Shown: piece after piece, positions 25,469 to 34,742 of the stretch
Layout of the letters: each line of letters starts with the position of its first letter
Numbering within the stretch: position 1 is the first letter of the stretch
Assembly (NCBI GenBank): GCA_963743575.1
Contig: CAVUQC010000007.1
Coordinates: 1,426,001-1,490,000, forward strand
DNA from: DASUPK01 sp963743575
GTDB taxonomy: Bacteria > Actinomycetota > Thermoleophilia > Solirubrobacterales > 70-9
Direction: 5' to 3'
Length of the DNA stretch: 64,000 nt
The notes under the pieces: model-generated
What the model was told of the DNA's origin: nothing
Databases searched by the model: none
The model's input: the letters and a program-made list of their open reading frames with translations, nothing else
Translations under genes and position numbers: made by a program

Positions 25469-25494
25469 AAAGAGTGAACCACGATTCATTCTTT
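25469..25494. promoter_or_regulatory. TetR operator-like inverted repeat
   Basis: AAAGAGTGAA (25469-25478) and TTCATTCTTT (25485-25494) are inverted repeats matching at 9 of 10 positions, with a 6-base spacer. The element begins six bases upstream of the TetR start codon and would cover its promoter. Confidence 0.65.
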
Positions 25495-25518
25495 GCGTCA
25501 ACCCAAACCGGACACCAT

Positions 25519-25567
25519 GGGGTCAGACCCCAAGGGGTCAGACCCCTTAACAAAGGGGTCAGACCGC
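25519..25567. repeat. Three tandem GGGGTCAGACCCC palindromes
   Basis: Perfect copies lie at 25519-25531 and 25534-25546, and a variant ending CGC at 25555-25567, separated by 2 and 8 bases. The same 13-mer, or its complement form with TCTGAC, recurs at 35838-35873 and 41506-41518. Confidence 0.85.
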
Positions 25568-25592
25568 TTGACAGTGGATAGGATCGCCGCAC

Positions 25593-26000
25593 ATGGCGGA
25601 CGTGGTGGACACGCTGACCGGCGTCCCCCTCTTCCAGGGGGTGAAGCCGAAGGAGCTCAAGAAGCTCGCCAACCGCATGCAGGAGCGCAGCTTCGGCGAA
25701 GGCGACACGATCACGACCGAAGGCAAGAGCGGGGTGGGCTTCTTCGTCATCGAGGACGGCAACGCGACCGTCAGCGTCGACGGGAACATCGTCCGAACCC
25801 TCGGGCCGGGCGAGTACTTCGGCGAGATCGCCCTGATCGACAGCGGTCCGCGCTCGGCGACGATCGTCGCCACCACCGACCTGCGCTGCCAGGGACTGAC
25901 GGCGTGGGAGTTCCGGCCGTTCATCGAGGATCACCCCGAGGTGGCCTGGACGCTGCTCGAGACGCTGACCGCGCGGCTCCGCGACGCGGAAAACCGCTAG
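25593..26000 (+). CDS. Stand-alone cyclic nucleotide-binding domain protein
   Basis: 135 residues forming one Crp-type cNMP-binding beta-roll. The phosphate-binding cassette FGEIALIDSGPRSAT is at ~76-90 and keeps the key Glu78 and Arg87, so nucleotide binding is likely. There is no DNA-binding or effector domain after it. TAGGAT (25579-25584) is eight bases before the ATG. The gene ends one base before the convergent stop of the large class III cyclase gene, so a putative cAMP producer and a cAMP receptor are neighbours. It may act by protein-protein contact. Confidence 0.88.
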   Translation: MADVVDTLTGVPLFQGVKPKELKKLANRMQERSFGEGDTITTEGKSGVGFFVIEDGNATVSVDGNIVRTLGPGEYFGEIALIDSGPRSATIVATTDLRCQGLTAWEFRPFIEDHPEVAWTLLETLTARLRDAENR

Positions 26001-26001
26001 C

Positions 26002-29000
26002 TCAGCCCGCCGGCGGAGTTGCTCCGAGGCGCTCGAAGATCTCGACCGCCTCGTCGCGCGCTTCGCCCCCGAGCATCCAGCCGGAGCGCGCCACCTGGTA
26101 CGGGCAGTCGAGCTCCTTGAACAGGTCCAGCGACTCCTTCAGGCATTTCTCGTCGTCCGTGTGGATCCCCGTTGCGCGGAGCAGGATTCCCATGGCGTAA
26201 CGGTGCTCGCCGATGTACTCCTCGGCGACCAGGATCGCGTCGTCGGTGTCCGGACGGCCCAGCCGCGCATAGGACTCCGCGCGGCTCGCCAGGTAGGGGG
26301 AGCGGAACCAGGTCGTCGCGATGTCGGACTCGAAGCGCTCGGCGGCGCGATCGGTGAGCCCCTGGTGGAGCTCGATGTCGGCGCGCATCACGATCACGCC
26401 GGCCTTGTTGCCGAGGGCGCCCTCGGAGAGCTCGTCGGCGATCTCGAACCACTCGAGCCAGCCGCTCTCGCCCCTGAAGCCCTGGATCGCCCCCGCGCAG
26501 GCGATCGAGGTGGCAAACGCTCCGAGCGGCGGCCGCTCCGCCGCCATCCAGGCTTCGCGGACGTGCCTCGCCATCTCGAGCGCCTCGTCCCAGCGGCCCA
26601 GGAAGAAGGCCGGCAGGAGCCCGCGCTGCCAGGCCGAGTAGATGATCCCGCGAGAGAGGTCGAGGTCCCGGGCCTCACCGGCGTAGGACTCCGCCTCGTG
26701 AAAGTTGCCGGTCTGGAGCAGTGACTCGATCATCATGTGGAGCGCGTCGCTGCGCTCGACATCGAGAACGGCGGTCCTTGGGGCACCGCTGAGCAGCTCG
26801 AGGCGCTCGCGGGTGTGCTCCACGGCCGCACGATGGCGACCCTGCTGCCAGTCGCTGGCGGTGATGGCGTCGAGTGCGGATTGGAGGACCGCGAGGTCGT
26901 CGGTCTGGCGCGCCAGCTCGAGTCCGCCGAGGGCAGGCTCCTCCATCTCGAGCGTCTGGTCGTTCTTCCAGGCGAGCCAGGCCTCGTCGAGGAGTAGGCG
27001 GGCCTTCGTGACCGTGTCGTCGCCGGCGACCAGCTGCTGCCCCCGCTCGAGCAGCGGCCGGAGCTGGTCGGCGTCGGGGTTCCCGGTGATCCCGCTCATC
27101 CTCGTGCCCACCTCGACGGCCCGGGCGTAGGCCGCGGCGGCTCGTGAATCGCCGATCTCCTCGGCCGACTCTCCCGCCTCCCTGAAGAGCCGCATGGCGT
27201 GGTCGCCCCGCCAGCGGCGCAGCGCGACGTCGGCCGCGGCCCAGAGCGCGTCCACCCGCTCCCGGCCCTGGGACAGCTCCGCGGACTCCTCGTAGAGCTC
27301 CTGGCCGCGCGCCACGGCGCCGCGGCGAACGGCGCTCGCCGCCGCATCGGCGACCGCCTCGCAGGCGGCCATCCTCCGTTCGTCGGTCGGCTGCAGCTCG
27401 AGGGCGTGGGTGAGGTGGTAGGCGACCAACTCGGTGCGCTCGGCGAAGGGGTCGCACTCCATCAGGGCCTCGGCGGCCTGGTCATGGAGGGCGGCCCGCT
27501 CGGCGCGTGGCAGCGAGTTGTAGGCGACGTCGCGGATCAGCTGATGGCGGAACGCATAGCTGCCGGCGTCGGTCGTGGTGCGCTCGGCGACCAGCGCCTT
27601 GCGCCGCAGCGACCAGAGTAGGTCGGCTGGGTCCTCCTCGATCAGGTCACCAAGCGGTCCCTGGGCAAAGGTGTGACCGAGGACCGAGGCGACCTGGAGC
27701 GCCCTCTTCTCCTCGGCTGGCAGCAGGTCGATCCGCGCCGCGATGGCGGCCTGGACCGTGTCGGGGAGCCGCTCCGGCACGGCCTCGATGCGCTCCTCCC
27801 TGATCGCCCGCGAGACCTCCTCGGTGAAGAACGGGTTGCCGCCGGCGGCGTCGGCGATTCGGCCTGCGATCGGGCGACGATCCTCGGGCAGGAGCTGCTC
27901 CGCGAGCCGTGTTGCCGATTCACCGTCGAGCGGCATCAGCTCGAGCTGGGTGTTGTTGCGGGCGGCGCGCCCGAAGTCGGGCCGACGCTCGGTCAGCTCC
28001 GGGCGGCAGGTGCAGAGGATGATCACGGGAACCTTGGAGAGCCCGAAGGCGGCCTCCTCGAGCAGGTTGAGCGTGCCCTCGTCGGCCCAGTGGGCGTCGT
28101 CCACCCCGATCGCGAGGGGCCGGTCCGACGCCAGCAGCGCCACGAAGCGCCGCCAGGCTCGCTTCAGCTCGTCCTCGGCGTCCGAGCCCTCGTCCGCTCC
28201 CCGCATGGCCACGACGAGCGCCGCCGCGAGCTCCGTCGCGTCATCGGCGCCGAGCTCCACCAGCAGCGCCTGCAGCGCCGGTTCCACCTCGTCGGCCCGG
28301 GCCTCGGCCGGCATCCCCGCCGCATCGTGCAGGATCTCGCCGAGCGCCCAAAAGGCGATGCCGTGCCCGTACGGCGGGCTTCGGCCCACCACCGTCCGCC
28401 ATCCCTCGGCTCGAAGCTCCCCGAAGAGCTCGGCGCCGAGCCGGGTCTTGCCGATGCCCGCGTCGCCGAAGACCGTGACCAGCTGGGGGATCTGCTCGCG
28501 GGCGGCCCGGCGGGCGATCAGGCGAAGCATCTCCAGGTCGTCCTGGCGGCCGATCAGCGGGACGTCGGTGATCTCCTCCTCGTCGCAGATCGAGATCGCG
28601 CGGAAGGCCGTCAGCGGATTGTCGATTCCCTTCGCGTTGACGTGGCCGTTGCGCTCGAGCTGCGCGCGGCGACAGGCGCGGGCGGTGCGCTCGCCGACCA
28701 GCACCTCTCCCGGGGAGGCGGCCTGCTGCAGGCGGGCGGCGGCGTTCACGGCCTCGCCGGTGACCCGGAGGTCGCCGCTCTCCGGGACGGCCAGCACCTC
28801 GCCGGTCTCGATGCCGACCCGCACCGCAAGGTCACCGTCGATCGCCGACACCCGGTCGATCACAGCCAGCGCCGCCGCGATTGCCCGGTCGGGATCGTCG
28901 CCGTGCGCCACCGGTGCTCCGAAGACGGCCATCACGGCGTCGCCGATGTACTTCTCGACGGTTCCACCGTGCTGCTCGAGCGCCGATCGCGCGGCTTCGA

Positions 29001-29121
29001 AGAAGGGCTCGAGGCGGCCGCGCAGGTCCTCCGGGTCGAGCTCCGTCGCAAGCTCGGTCGAGCCGACCAGGTCGGCGAAGAGCATCGTCGCGATCTTGCG
29101 CTCTCCTCCCAAGCTGCTCAT
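26002..29121 (-). CDS. Class III adenylate/guanylate cyclase with AAA/NTPase and TPR-like domains
   Basis: 1039 residues. The cyclase homology domain spans 5-180. Metal-binding Asp17 (MLFADLVGS) and Asp61 (EKYIGDAVMAVFG), Lys57, and Asn126/Arg130 (GEAVNAAARL) are all present, so it should be active. A predicted signalling ATPase follows with P-loop GDAGIGKT at 219-226 and a Walker B-like LAIGVDDAHWAD. Then come about 450 residues of helical TPR-like repeats. The ATG at 29121 is favoured because TATCTT on its strand (29129-29134) lies seven bases upstream; an ATG at 29163 is an alternative. This is the layout of the large mycobacterial cyclase/LuxR-like regulators, but with no C-terminal HTH seen. 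It is divergent from icd. Confidence 0.9.
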   Translation of the reverse strand: MSSLGGERKIATMLFADLVGSTELATELDPEDLRGRLEPFFEAARSALEQHGGTVEKYIGDAVMAVFGAPVAHGDDPDRAIAAALAVIDRVSAIDGDLAVRVGIETGEVLAVPESGDLRVTGEAVNAAARLQQAASPGEVLVGERTARACRRAQLERNGHVNAKGIDNPLTAFRAISICDEEEITDVPLIGRQDDLEMLRLIARRAAREQIPQLVTVFGDAGIGKTRLGAELFGELRAEGWRTVVGRSPPYGHGIAFWALGEILHDAAGMPAEARADEVEPALQALLVELGADDATELAAALVVAMRGADEGSDAEDELKRAWRRFVALLASDRPLAIGVDDAHWADEGTLNLLEEAAFGLSKVPVIILCTCRPELTERRPDFGRAARNNTQLELMPLDGESATRLAEQLLPEDRRPIAGRIADAAGGNPFFTEEVSRAIREERIEAVPERLPDTVQAAIAARIDLLPAEEKRALQVASVLGHTFAQGPLGDLIEEDPADLLWSLRRKALVAERTTTDAGSYAFRHQLIRDVAYNSLPRAERAALHDQAAEALMECDPFAERTELVAYHLTHALELQPTDERRMAACEAVADAAASAVRRGAVARGQELYEESAELSQGRERVDALWAAADVALRRWRGDHAMRLFREAGESAEEIGDSRAAAAYARAVEVGTRMSGITGNPDADQLRPLLERGQQLVAGDDTVTKARLLLDEAWLAWKNDQTLEMEEPALGGLELARQTDDLAVLQSALDAITASDWQQGRHRAAVEHTRERLELLSGAPRTAVLDVERSDALHMMIESLLQTGNFHEAESYAGEARDLDLSRGIIYSAWQRGLLPAFFLGRWDEALEMARHVREAWMAAERPPLGAFATSIACAGAIQGFRGESGWLEWFEIADELSEGALGNKAGVIVMRADIELHQGLTDRAAERFESDIATTWFRSPYLASRAESYARLGRPDTDDAILVAEEYIGEHRYAMGILLRATGIHTDDEKCLKESLDLFKELDCPYQVARSGWMLGGEARDEAVEIFERLGATPPAG

Positions 29122-29181
29122 GCAGATGAAGATAACGCCGGTCGCAGCGATCCGGATTGGCATAGCATCGCCGACCCCGGT

Positions 29182-30396
29182 ATGGCGAAGATCAACGTCA
29201 AGAACCCGATCGTCGAGCTCGACGGCGACGAGATGACCCGGATCATTTGGGCTTTCATCAAGGAGCAGCTGATCCTGCCCTATCTCGATGTCGAGCTCAT
29301 CTATTTCGACCTCGGGATCTCCAAGCGCGACGAGACGGAGGACCAGATCACCGTCGACGCCGCCAACGCGATCAAGGAGCACGGCGTCGGCGTGAAGTGC
29401 GCCACGATCACGCCGGACGAGGCGCGCGTGGAGGAGTTCGGGCTCAAGGACATGTACCGCTCGCCGAACGGGACGATCCGGAACATCCTCGGCGGCGTGA
29501 TCTTCCGCGAGCCGATCGTGATCTCGAACGTGCCACGCCTGGTCCCCGGCTGGACGAAGCCGATCGTGATCGGTCGCCATGCCTTCGGCGACCAGTACCG
29601 GGCCACGGACCTGGTGGTGCCGGGGGAGGGCGAGCTGACGCTGACCTATACGCCCAAGGACGGCGGCGAGCCGATCGAGCTCGACGTCTACGACTTTCCG
29701 GGCGGCGGGGTCGCGCTCGCGATGTACAACCTCGACGACTCGATCAGGGACTTCGCGCGAGCCTCCCTCCGGTACGGCCTCGACCGCGGTTTCCCGGTCT
29801 ATATGTCGACCAAGAACACGATCCTGAAGCGCTACGACGGCCGCTTCAAGGACCTCTTCCAGGAGATCTACGACTCGGAGTTCAAGGAGGAGTTCGAGAA
29901 GGCGGACCTGACCTACGAACACCGGTTGATCGACGACATGGTGGCCGCGGCGCTGAAGTGGGAGGGCGGCTACGTCTGGGCCTGCAAGAACTACGACGGG
30001 GACGTGCAGTCGGACACGGTCGCGCAGGGCTTCGGCTCCCTCGGCCTGATGACGAGCGTGCTGATGACGGCCGATGGCAAGACCGTCGAGGCCGAGGCCG
30101 CTCACGGCACCGTCACCCGCCACTTCCGCCAGCACCAGGAGGGCAAGCCGACCTCGACCAACCCGATCGCCTCGATCTTCGCCTGGACGCGCGGGCTGGC
30201 CGCACGCGGCCGGATGGACGAGACGCCCGAGGTCACGGAGTTCGCGGAGACTCTGGAACGCGTGTGCGTCGAGACCGTCGAGAGCGGCAAGATGACGAAG
30301 GACCTGGCGCTGCTGATCGGCCCTGACCAGGAGTTCCAGACGACGGAGGAATTCCTCGCGTCGGTCTCGGAGAACCTCCAGTCCGCGATGGCCTAA
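29182..30396 (+). CDS. icd: Isocitrate dehydrogenase (NADP+)
   Basis: 404 residues of the homodimeric, mitochondrial-like NADP-IDH type. Blocks include VELDGDEMTRIIW near the N-terminus, SPNGTIRNILGG, YMSTKNTILKRYDGRFKD and AEAAHGTVTRHFR (cofactor site) with TSTNPIASIFAW. It oxidises isocitrate to 2-oxoglutarate in the TCA cycle, producing NADPH. It starts with the ATG at 29182, 60 bases from the divergent cyclase start. A 39-base hairpin follows its stop by nine bases. mdh lies about 1 kb downstream with a DUF559-type gene between, so the two TCA genes are adjacent apart from that cassette. Confidence 0.96.
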   Translation: MAKINVKNPIVELDGDEMTRIIWAFIKEQLILPYLDVELIYFDLGISKRDETEDQITVDAANAIKEHGVGVKCATITPDEARVEEFGLKDMYRSPNGTIRNILGGVIFREPIVISNVPRLVPGWTKPIVIGRHAFGDQYRATDLVVPGEGELTLTYTPKDGGEPIELDVYDFPGGGVALAMYNLDDSIRDFARASLRYGLDRGFPVYMSTKNTILKRYDGRFKDLFQEIYDSEFKEEFEKADLTYEHRLIDDMVAAALKWEGGYVWACKNYDGDVQSDTVAQGFGSLGLMTSVLMTADGKTVEAEAAHGTVTRHFRQHQEGKPTSTNPIASIFAWTRGLAARGRMDETPEVTEFAETLERVCVETVESGKMTKDLALLIGPDQEFQTTEEFLASVSENLQSAMA

Positions 30397-30405
30397 CCAC
30401 CCGCT

Positions 30406-30444
30406 GGGGCGCTTTACTCGGCCGTGAGCCGACTAAAGCGCCCC
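30406..30444. repeat. 39-nt hairpin, left copy flanking the DUF559 gene
   Basis: GGGGCGCTTTA (30406-30416) pairs perfectly with TAAAGCGCCCC (30434-30444) around a 17-base loop. It lies 9 bases after icd and 16 bases after the convergent DUF559 gene, so it can serve as a bidirectional terminator-like hairpin. A related 39-base copy is at 31350-31388. Confidence 0.85.
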
Positions 30445-30460
30445 ACCCCGATGGCGCTCC

Positions 30461-31369
30461 TCAGAGAAGCCTCCGAACGCGGTCGGCCACCACTGCTGGC
30501 CGCCGCGTTACGTCCCACCACGTGAATCGCAGCACGCGGTAACCCGCCACCGCCAGCCTTCCGTCGCGGTCCCGGTCGGCTTGGAAGGCGCGGCGGGTAC
30601 CGTGCGCGCCTCGACCGTCTACCTCGACAATCAGTCGCGCCTTTCGCCAGAAGAAGTCCACGACGTAGTCGAGCAGTGGGACGTTCACATCCGGCTGGGG
30701 AAGCTTGCGGGCCCGGCATAGGGCGAGGAAGCGCTCCTCAAGTTCGCTGCGCGTGACCGTCGTACCGATCTGGTGGCGCGCGAGAATTCCCCGCAGACGT
30801 TTCGAACCGGGGTGGCCTCGATGTCGGCGCAGAAGCTCAATGAGGTCGTTAGCGGTGACCAGCCTCAGCCGATCACCTTCGTCGATTGCTCGTTCGAGCC
30901 GGCGTGCGCTGAAGCTGCTCGCCAGATCCAGAATCGTGCGCGGTGGTGTCGTAGACGGAATCGCATCGTTCATCGCCAATTCATCCTCCGGCAGGTATCG
31001 CGGTCGGTGAACGCGGATGCCAGCCCGTCGTCTGCGTCCGGCACGTGTTCGGAGCGTCACATCGACGGGTCCAAGCTGCGCCCGCGGCACAATCAGCCAA
31101 AGTGCAGCGGCGTCGGTATGGCTCAACACAGCGCCGTCGCCGCAGGCAAGGACCGCCGCCATCCAACGTCCTCTCCTCGACAGTCTTCGGTGCCCAAGGG
31201 CGTAGACCCCGCGGTGAAGCTGATGCAGCCATCCGGTCGCCACGCGCCCAGCGACCGTGTCCTTGCTGAAGCCGAGGGCATAGAGTTGCCCGGCCGAGAG
31301 AACCCCATACTGGCGCCCAGCCAGCTCCGCAATCCCGTCTGACGTGTGTGGGGCGCTTTGATCGGCCAT
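30461..31369 (-). CDS. AbiEi-like wHTH plus DUF559 (Vsr-fold) endonuclease-domain protein
   Basis: 302 residues. The N-terminal ~60 residues (ELAGRQYGVLSAGQLYALG) resemble the winged helix of AbiEi/type IV antitoxin-like proteins. The C-terminal ~100 residues match DUF559, a Vsr-like PD-(D/E)XK fold: RSELEERFLALCRARKLP, then Asp238 in YVVDFFW and Glu249/Asp251 in LIVEVDGRGAH. No partner toxin gene is adjacent. Its ATG lies inside the right-hand 39-base hairpin (31350-31388), and the left copy follows its stop, so the gene is bounded by two related hairpins. A nuclease role is plausible but unproven. It separates icd from mdh, which suggests insertion. Confidence 0.85.
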   Translation of the reverse strand: MADQSAPHTSDGIAELAGRQYGVLSAGQLYALGFSKDTVAGRVATGWLHQLHRGVYALGHRRLSRRGRWMAAVLACGDGAVLSHTDAAALWLIVPRAQLGPVDVTLRTRAGRRRRAGIRVHRPRYLPEDELAMNDAIPSTTPPRTILDLASSFSARRLERAIDEGDRLRLVTANDLIELLRRHRGHPGSKRLRGILARHQIGTTVTRSELEERFLALCRARKLPQPDVNVPLLDYVVDFFWRKARLIVEVDGRGAHGTRRAFQADRDRDGRLAVAGYRVLRFTWWDVTRRPAVVADRVRRLL

Positions 31370-31388
31370 ACGACGAGTAAGGCGCCCC
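31350..31388. repeat. 39-nt hairpin, right copy flanking the DUF559 gene
   Basis: Same length and orientation as 30406-30444 and identical at 31 of 39 positions by eye. The arms are GGGGCGCTTT and AAGGCGCCCC, with one non-Watson-Crick position. On the minus strand it covers the DUF559 start codon and the first codons, so the mRNA start could be sequestered. It also lies 40 bases upstream of the mdh start. Confidence 0.8.
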
Positions 31389-31428
31389 GCGCGCTGAATC
31401 GCCCCCGAGACTTCAAGGAGAACCCAAC

Positions 31429-32415
<987 letters not shown>

Positions 32416-32442
32416 GCCCCGAGGCGTTGTGGCGGTTCGACC

Positions 32443-32787
32443 CTAGCCGGGGTGGTAGCCGGTGCCCTTACGGCGAACCCGGCCTTCCTTCTCAAGATCG
32501 GGCAGCACCCGGTAGAGATAGTTCGGGTGATTGAGCTTCATCCTCTTGCCGAGCTCGGAGACCTTGATCCCCGGGTTCTCGCTGATGATCTTCACGGCCT
32601 GGTCGGCTCGCGTGCCGCCTCGGCGGCGCCGGCGACCGCCACCGCGCGGACGGCCGGTGCTTCGCCTGGCACTCTTACCGAGCCCGGCGAGGGCGGCCTC
32701 GACCTGCTTCCGTTCGTCATCGAGCTCCTTCAGGCGACGTTCGAGCAGCGTCCTGGCCTGGTCGACTGTGTTCGAAACTCTTGGCAT
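32443..32787 (-). CDS. Small basic DNA-binding protein: coiled coil, GRPRGGG linker, winged helix
   Basis: 114 residues. Residues ~5-42 are a heptad-like charged helix (TVDQARTLLERRLKELDDERKQVEAALAG-type, probable dimerisation). Residues ~45-60 are strongly basic with GRPRGGG, an AT-hook-like core, and RRRRRGGTR. From ~62 a winged-helix motif follows (AVKIISENPGIKVSELGKRM, YLYRVLPDLEKEGRVRRKG). A GTG at 32814 could add nine residues; I prefer the ATG with GGAG just upstream. No family name comes to mind. The combination suggests a nucleoid-associated protein or a global regulator that binds minor groove and wings. It is convergent with mdh and divergent from the dehydrogenase. Confidence 0.75.
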   Translation of the reverse strand: MPRVSNTVDQARTLLERRLKELDDERKQVEAALAGLGKSARRSTGRPRGGGRRRRRGGTRADQAVKIISENPGIKVSELGKRMKLNHPNYLYRVLPDLEKEGRVRRKGTGYHPG

Positions 32788-32853
32788 GGCTCCGGATTCC
32801 TTCCTTTTCACCAAATGACAGTTACAACACCGTAACGGTTAGTTTCGAGTGAG

Positions 32854-33816
32854 ATGAACGCTGAACTTCAGAGAGTTGTGATCGCGCGTGTCCTCCTCCC
32901 GGCCGGACTGGACAGGCTCCGGGAGCGCTATGAGGTCAGCGTCGGGGGCGTGGAGGCGACGCGGGGAGATCTGCTGGAGCGGGTCCCCGGGGCGGCGGCC
33001 GTGGTCGCTGACCCGAGCGTTCGGATCGACGGGGAGCTCCTGGACGCCGCCGGGGACGGCCTGAGGGTGGTCGCCAACTTCGCGGTGGGCTACGACAACG
33101 TCGACCTTGATGCCTGCCGCGATCGCGGCGTGATCGTCACCAACACCCCCGACGTGCTCACCGAGGCCACCGCGGAGCTGGCAATGGCGCTCACCTTCGC
33201 CGCGGCCCGCCGGATGAGCGACGCCGAGCGCGACCTGCGGGCGGGGAGATGGGGTGGCTGGGACCCGGCCGCCTATCGGGGCATCGAGATCCGGGGCTCG
33301 ACGGTCGGGGTGGTCGGCATGGGTCGGATCGGGTTTCGCTACGCCCTGCTCGCGCACGGGCTTGGAGCTGAGGTCGTCTACGCGAGCCGGTCGCCCAAGC
33401 CGGACGCGGAGAGCGAGCTGGGCGCCCGCCGCCTCGAGCTCCGAGAGCTGCTCGAGGCCTCGGACGTGGTCAGCATCCACGCGCCTTCGACGCCGGAGAC
33501 CAGAGGGCTGATCGGCGCGGCCGAGCTCGAGCTGATCGGGCCCGAGGGCGTGCTCGTCAACACCTCCCGCGGGCCGCTGGTCGACTCGGAGGCCGTGGCC
33601 GCCGCGCTCGAGTCCGGCACCCTCGGGGCCGCCGGATTGGACGTCTACGAGTCAGAGCCGGATGTATCGCCTCGCTTGCTGACGGCGCCGCGTGCGGTCC
33701 TGCTCCCGCACATCGGCTCCGCGACGATCCCGTCCCGCGACGGGATGGCGGGCGCGGTCGCCGACAACGTGATCGCGGTGCTGGAGGGGAATGAGCCGCC
33801 GTCGAGGGTGGCGTAA
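32854..33816 (+). CDS. D-isomer-specific 2-hydroxyacid dehydrogenase (glyoxylate/hydroxypyruvate reductase-like)
   Basis: 320 residues. VVANFAVGYDNVDLDA and TNTPDVLTEATAELA define the catalytic domain. GMGRIG (155-160) is the NAD(P) site, and the catalytic triad is Arg239 (NTSRG), Glu268 (YESEP) and His286 (PHIGSA). A substrate of the glyoxylate, hydroxypyruvate or phenylpyruvate type is expected. TAGTTT (32840-32845) lies eight bases before the ATG, consistent with a leaderless start. The stop is followed at once by the first copy of the 85-base dispersed repeat. Confidence 0.93.
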   Translation: MNAELQRVVIARVLLPAGLDRLRERYEVSVGGVEATRGDLLERVPGAAAVVADPSVRIDGELLDAAGDGLRVVANFAVGYDNVDLDACRDRGVIVTNTPDVLTEATAELAMALTFAAARRMSDAERDLRAGRWGGWDPAAYRGIEIRGSTVGVVGMGRIGFRYALLAHGLGAEVVYASRSPKPDAESELGARRLELRELLEASDVVSIHAPSTPETRGLIGAAELELIGPEGVLVNTSRGPLVDSEAVAAALESGTLGAAGLDVYESEPDVSPRLLTAPRAVLLPHIGSATIPSRDGMAGAVADNVIAVLEGNEPPSRVA

Positions 33817-33819
33817 CCC

Positions 33820-33901
33820 GGCTTCGCCATCAGGCGGCCGCGCTACGGCCGCCCAGCATCAGTCGCTTCGGGCTTCGCCCTCGCTCCCGAGTGGAGCCGC
33901 C
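33820..33901. repeat. Dispersed multi-hairpin repeat, copy A
   Basis: 82 bases, GGCTTCGCCATCAGG to GTGGAGCCGCC. It is closely similar to copy B (59342-59437), and copy C is inverted (34901-34995). Internal complementary blocks (GCGGCC/GGCCGC; CGCTCC/GGAG) predict several stem-loops. It overlaps the last 14 codons of the fatty-acid hydroxylase gene on the minus strand. Confidence 0.8.
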
Positions 33902-34518
33902 TTGCGCGACCTGGGCAGCGTCCCCATGATCGCGTCCCAGAGCGGGGAGGAGACGCCGAACCCGTAGCGGTGATCCTGGAAGTGGTGGCGCATGTGGTGG
34001 GTGCGCAGCTGCTTGCCGAACTTGGTCTTCGGCACGTGATGGTGCAGGTGGTAGTGCATGTAGTCGTACGTCAGGTAGCCGAGGATGAATCCCGAGAAGG
34101 CCGGATAGGCCTGAGGCGTCCCGAACACCAGGACGTAGAGGCCGAGGAAGAGCGCGGCGAGCGGAACGCTGACCGCGGGCGGCATGACCAGGCGCATGGC
34201 GTCGTTTGGGTGGTCGTGGTGAACGCCGTGGATGATGAAGTGGAGGCGATCGCCGCCGCGGAACTTCGGCTGCCAGTGGAAGAAGAGGCGATGGAGCCAG
34301 TACTCGGTCAGCGTCCAGATGACGAGGCCGGCGATGAAGAGGAGGACGGTGGTCCCGATGGCCAGCCCGCGATCTATTCCGAGGAAAGTGCCGCCGATCA
34401 CCACCGGCACGAAGATCAGCGCCGGGATGACCGGATGCACCCGCGAGAAGAAGTCGAGAAACCTGCTCTCGAACATCGGCGGGGAGGCCGAGAGCTCCGC
34501 TGTTCGCTCGTGCGCCAT
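33859..34518 (-). CDS. Fatty acid hydroxylase / sterol desaturase family protein
   Basis: 219 residues. Four hydrophobic segments are arranged around the eight-histidine diiron motifs: HRLFFH, HGVHHDH, HYHLHHH and HHMRHH. This pattern and length fit the FA2H-like fatty acid 2-hydroxylase branch of the superfamily, acting on membrane lipids. The last residues (AAPLGSEGEARSD) are encoded within repeat copy A and look unlike the rest of the protein. The start is the ATG at 34518. Nothing upstream suggests an operon. Confidence 0.9.
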   Translation of the reverse strand: MAHERTAELSASPPMFESRFLDFFSRVHPVIPALIFVPVVIGGTFLGIDRGLAIGTTVLLFIAGLVIWTLTEYWLHRLFFHWQPKFRGGDRLHFIIHGVHHDHPNDAMRLVMPPAVSVPLAALFLGLYVLVFGTPQAYPAFSGFILGYLTYDYMHYHLHHHVPKTKFGKQLRTHHMRHHFQDHRYGFGVSSPLWDAIMGTLPRSRKAAPLGSEGEARSD

Positions 34519-34742
34519 CGGTCGCTGATCTTAGCGAGGGGGGATCCGGTCGCCGGTTCCCCGGTGCTAGCGGAACTCGTGACCAAACGGTGAAAAAAGA
34601 AGAGCGCCATTTGCGGAAACGGGCCTGACGAGAGGCGCTGCAGGTGGCATGATCGAGCCCAGTCGCGGGTACGGAGCCCGGGGCGGAAGATCCGGCGGAG
34701 ATGTTAGGGGCCGCCCACATGACGAGAGAAGAGGGGTAGGCC

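Noticed and set aside
25519..25567. Tandem short palindromes as a mini CRISPR array
   Set aside because: Repeats are only 13 bases with 2-8 base spacers, and no cas gene is in the window.
27673..29181. Upstream extension of icd for about 500 codons
   Set aside because: It is antisense to the cyclase gene; the icd protein begins at the conserved MAKINVKNPIVELDGDE segment.
29122..30135. N-terminal extension of the cyclase across icd
   Set aside because: It is antisense to icd; the cyclase domain starts right after the ATG at 29121, which has a -10 box at the correct distance.
30461..31369. Calling the AbiEi-like/DUF559 gene part of a toxin-antitoxin or abortive-infection system
   Set aside because: No AbiEii-type toxin gene is adjacent; both neighbours are TCA-cycle genes.
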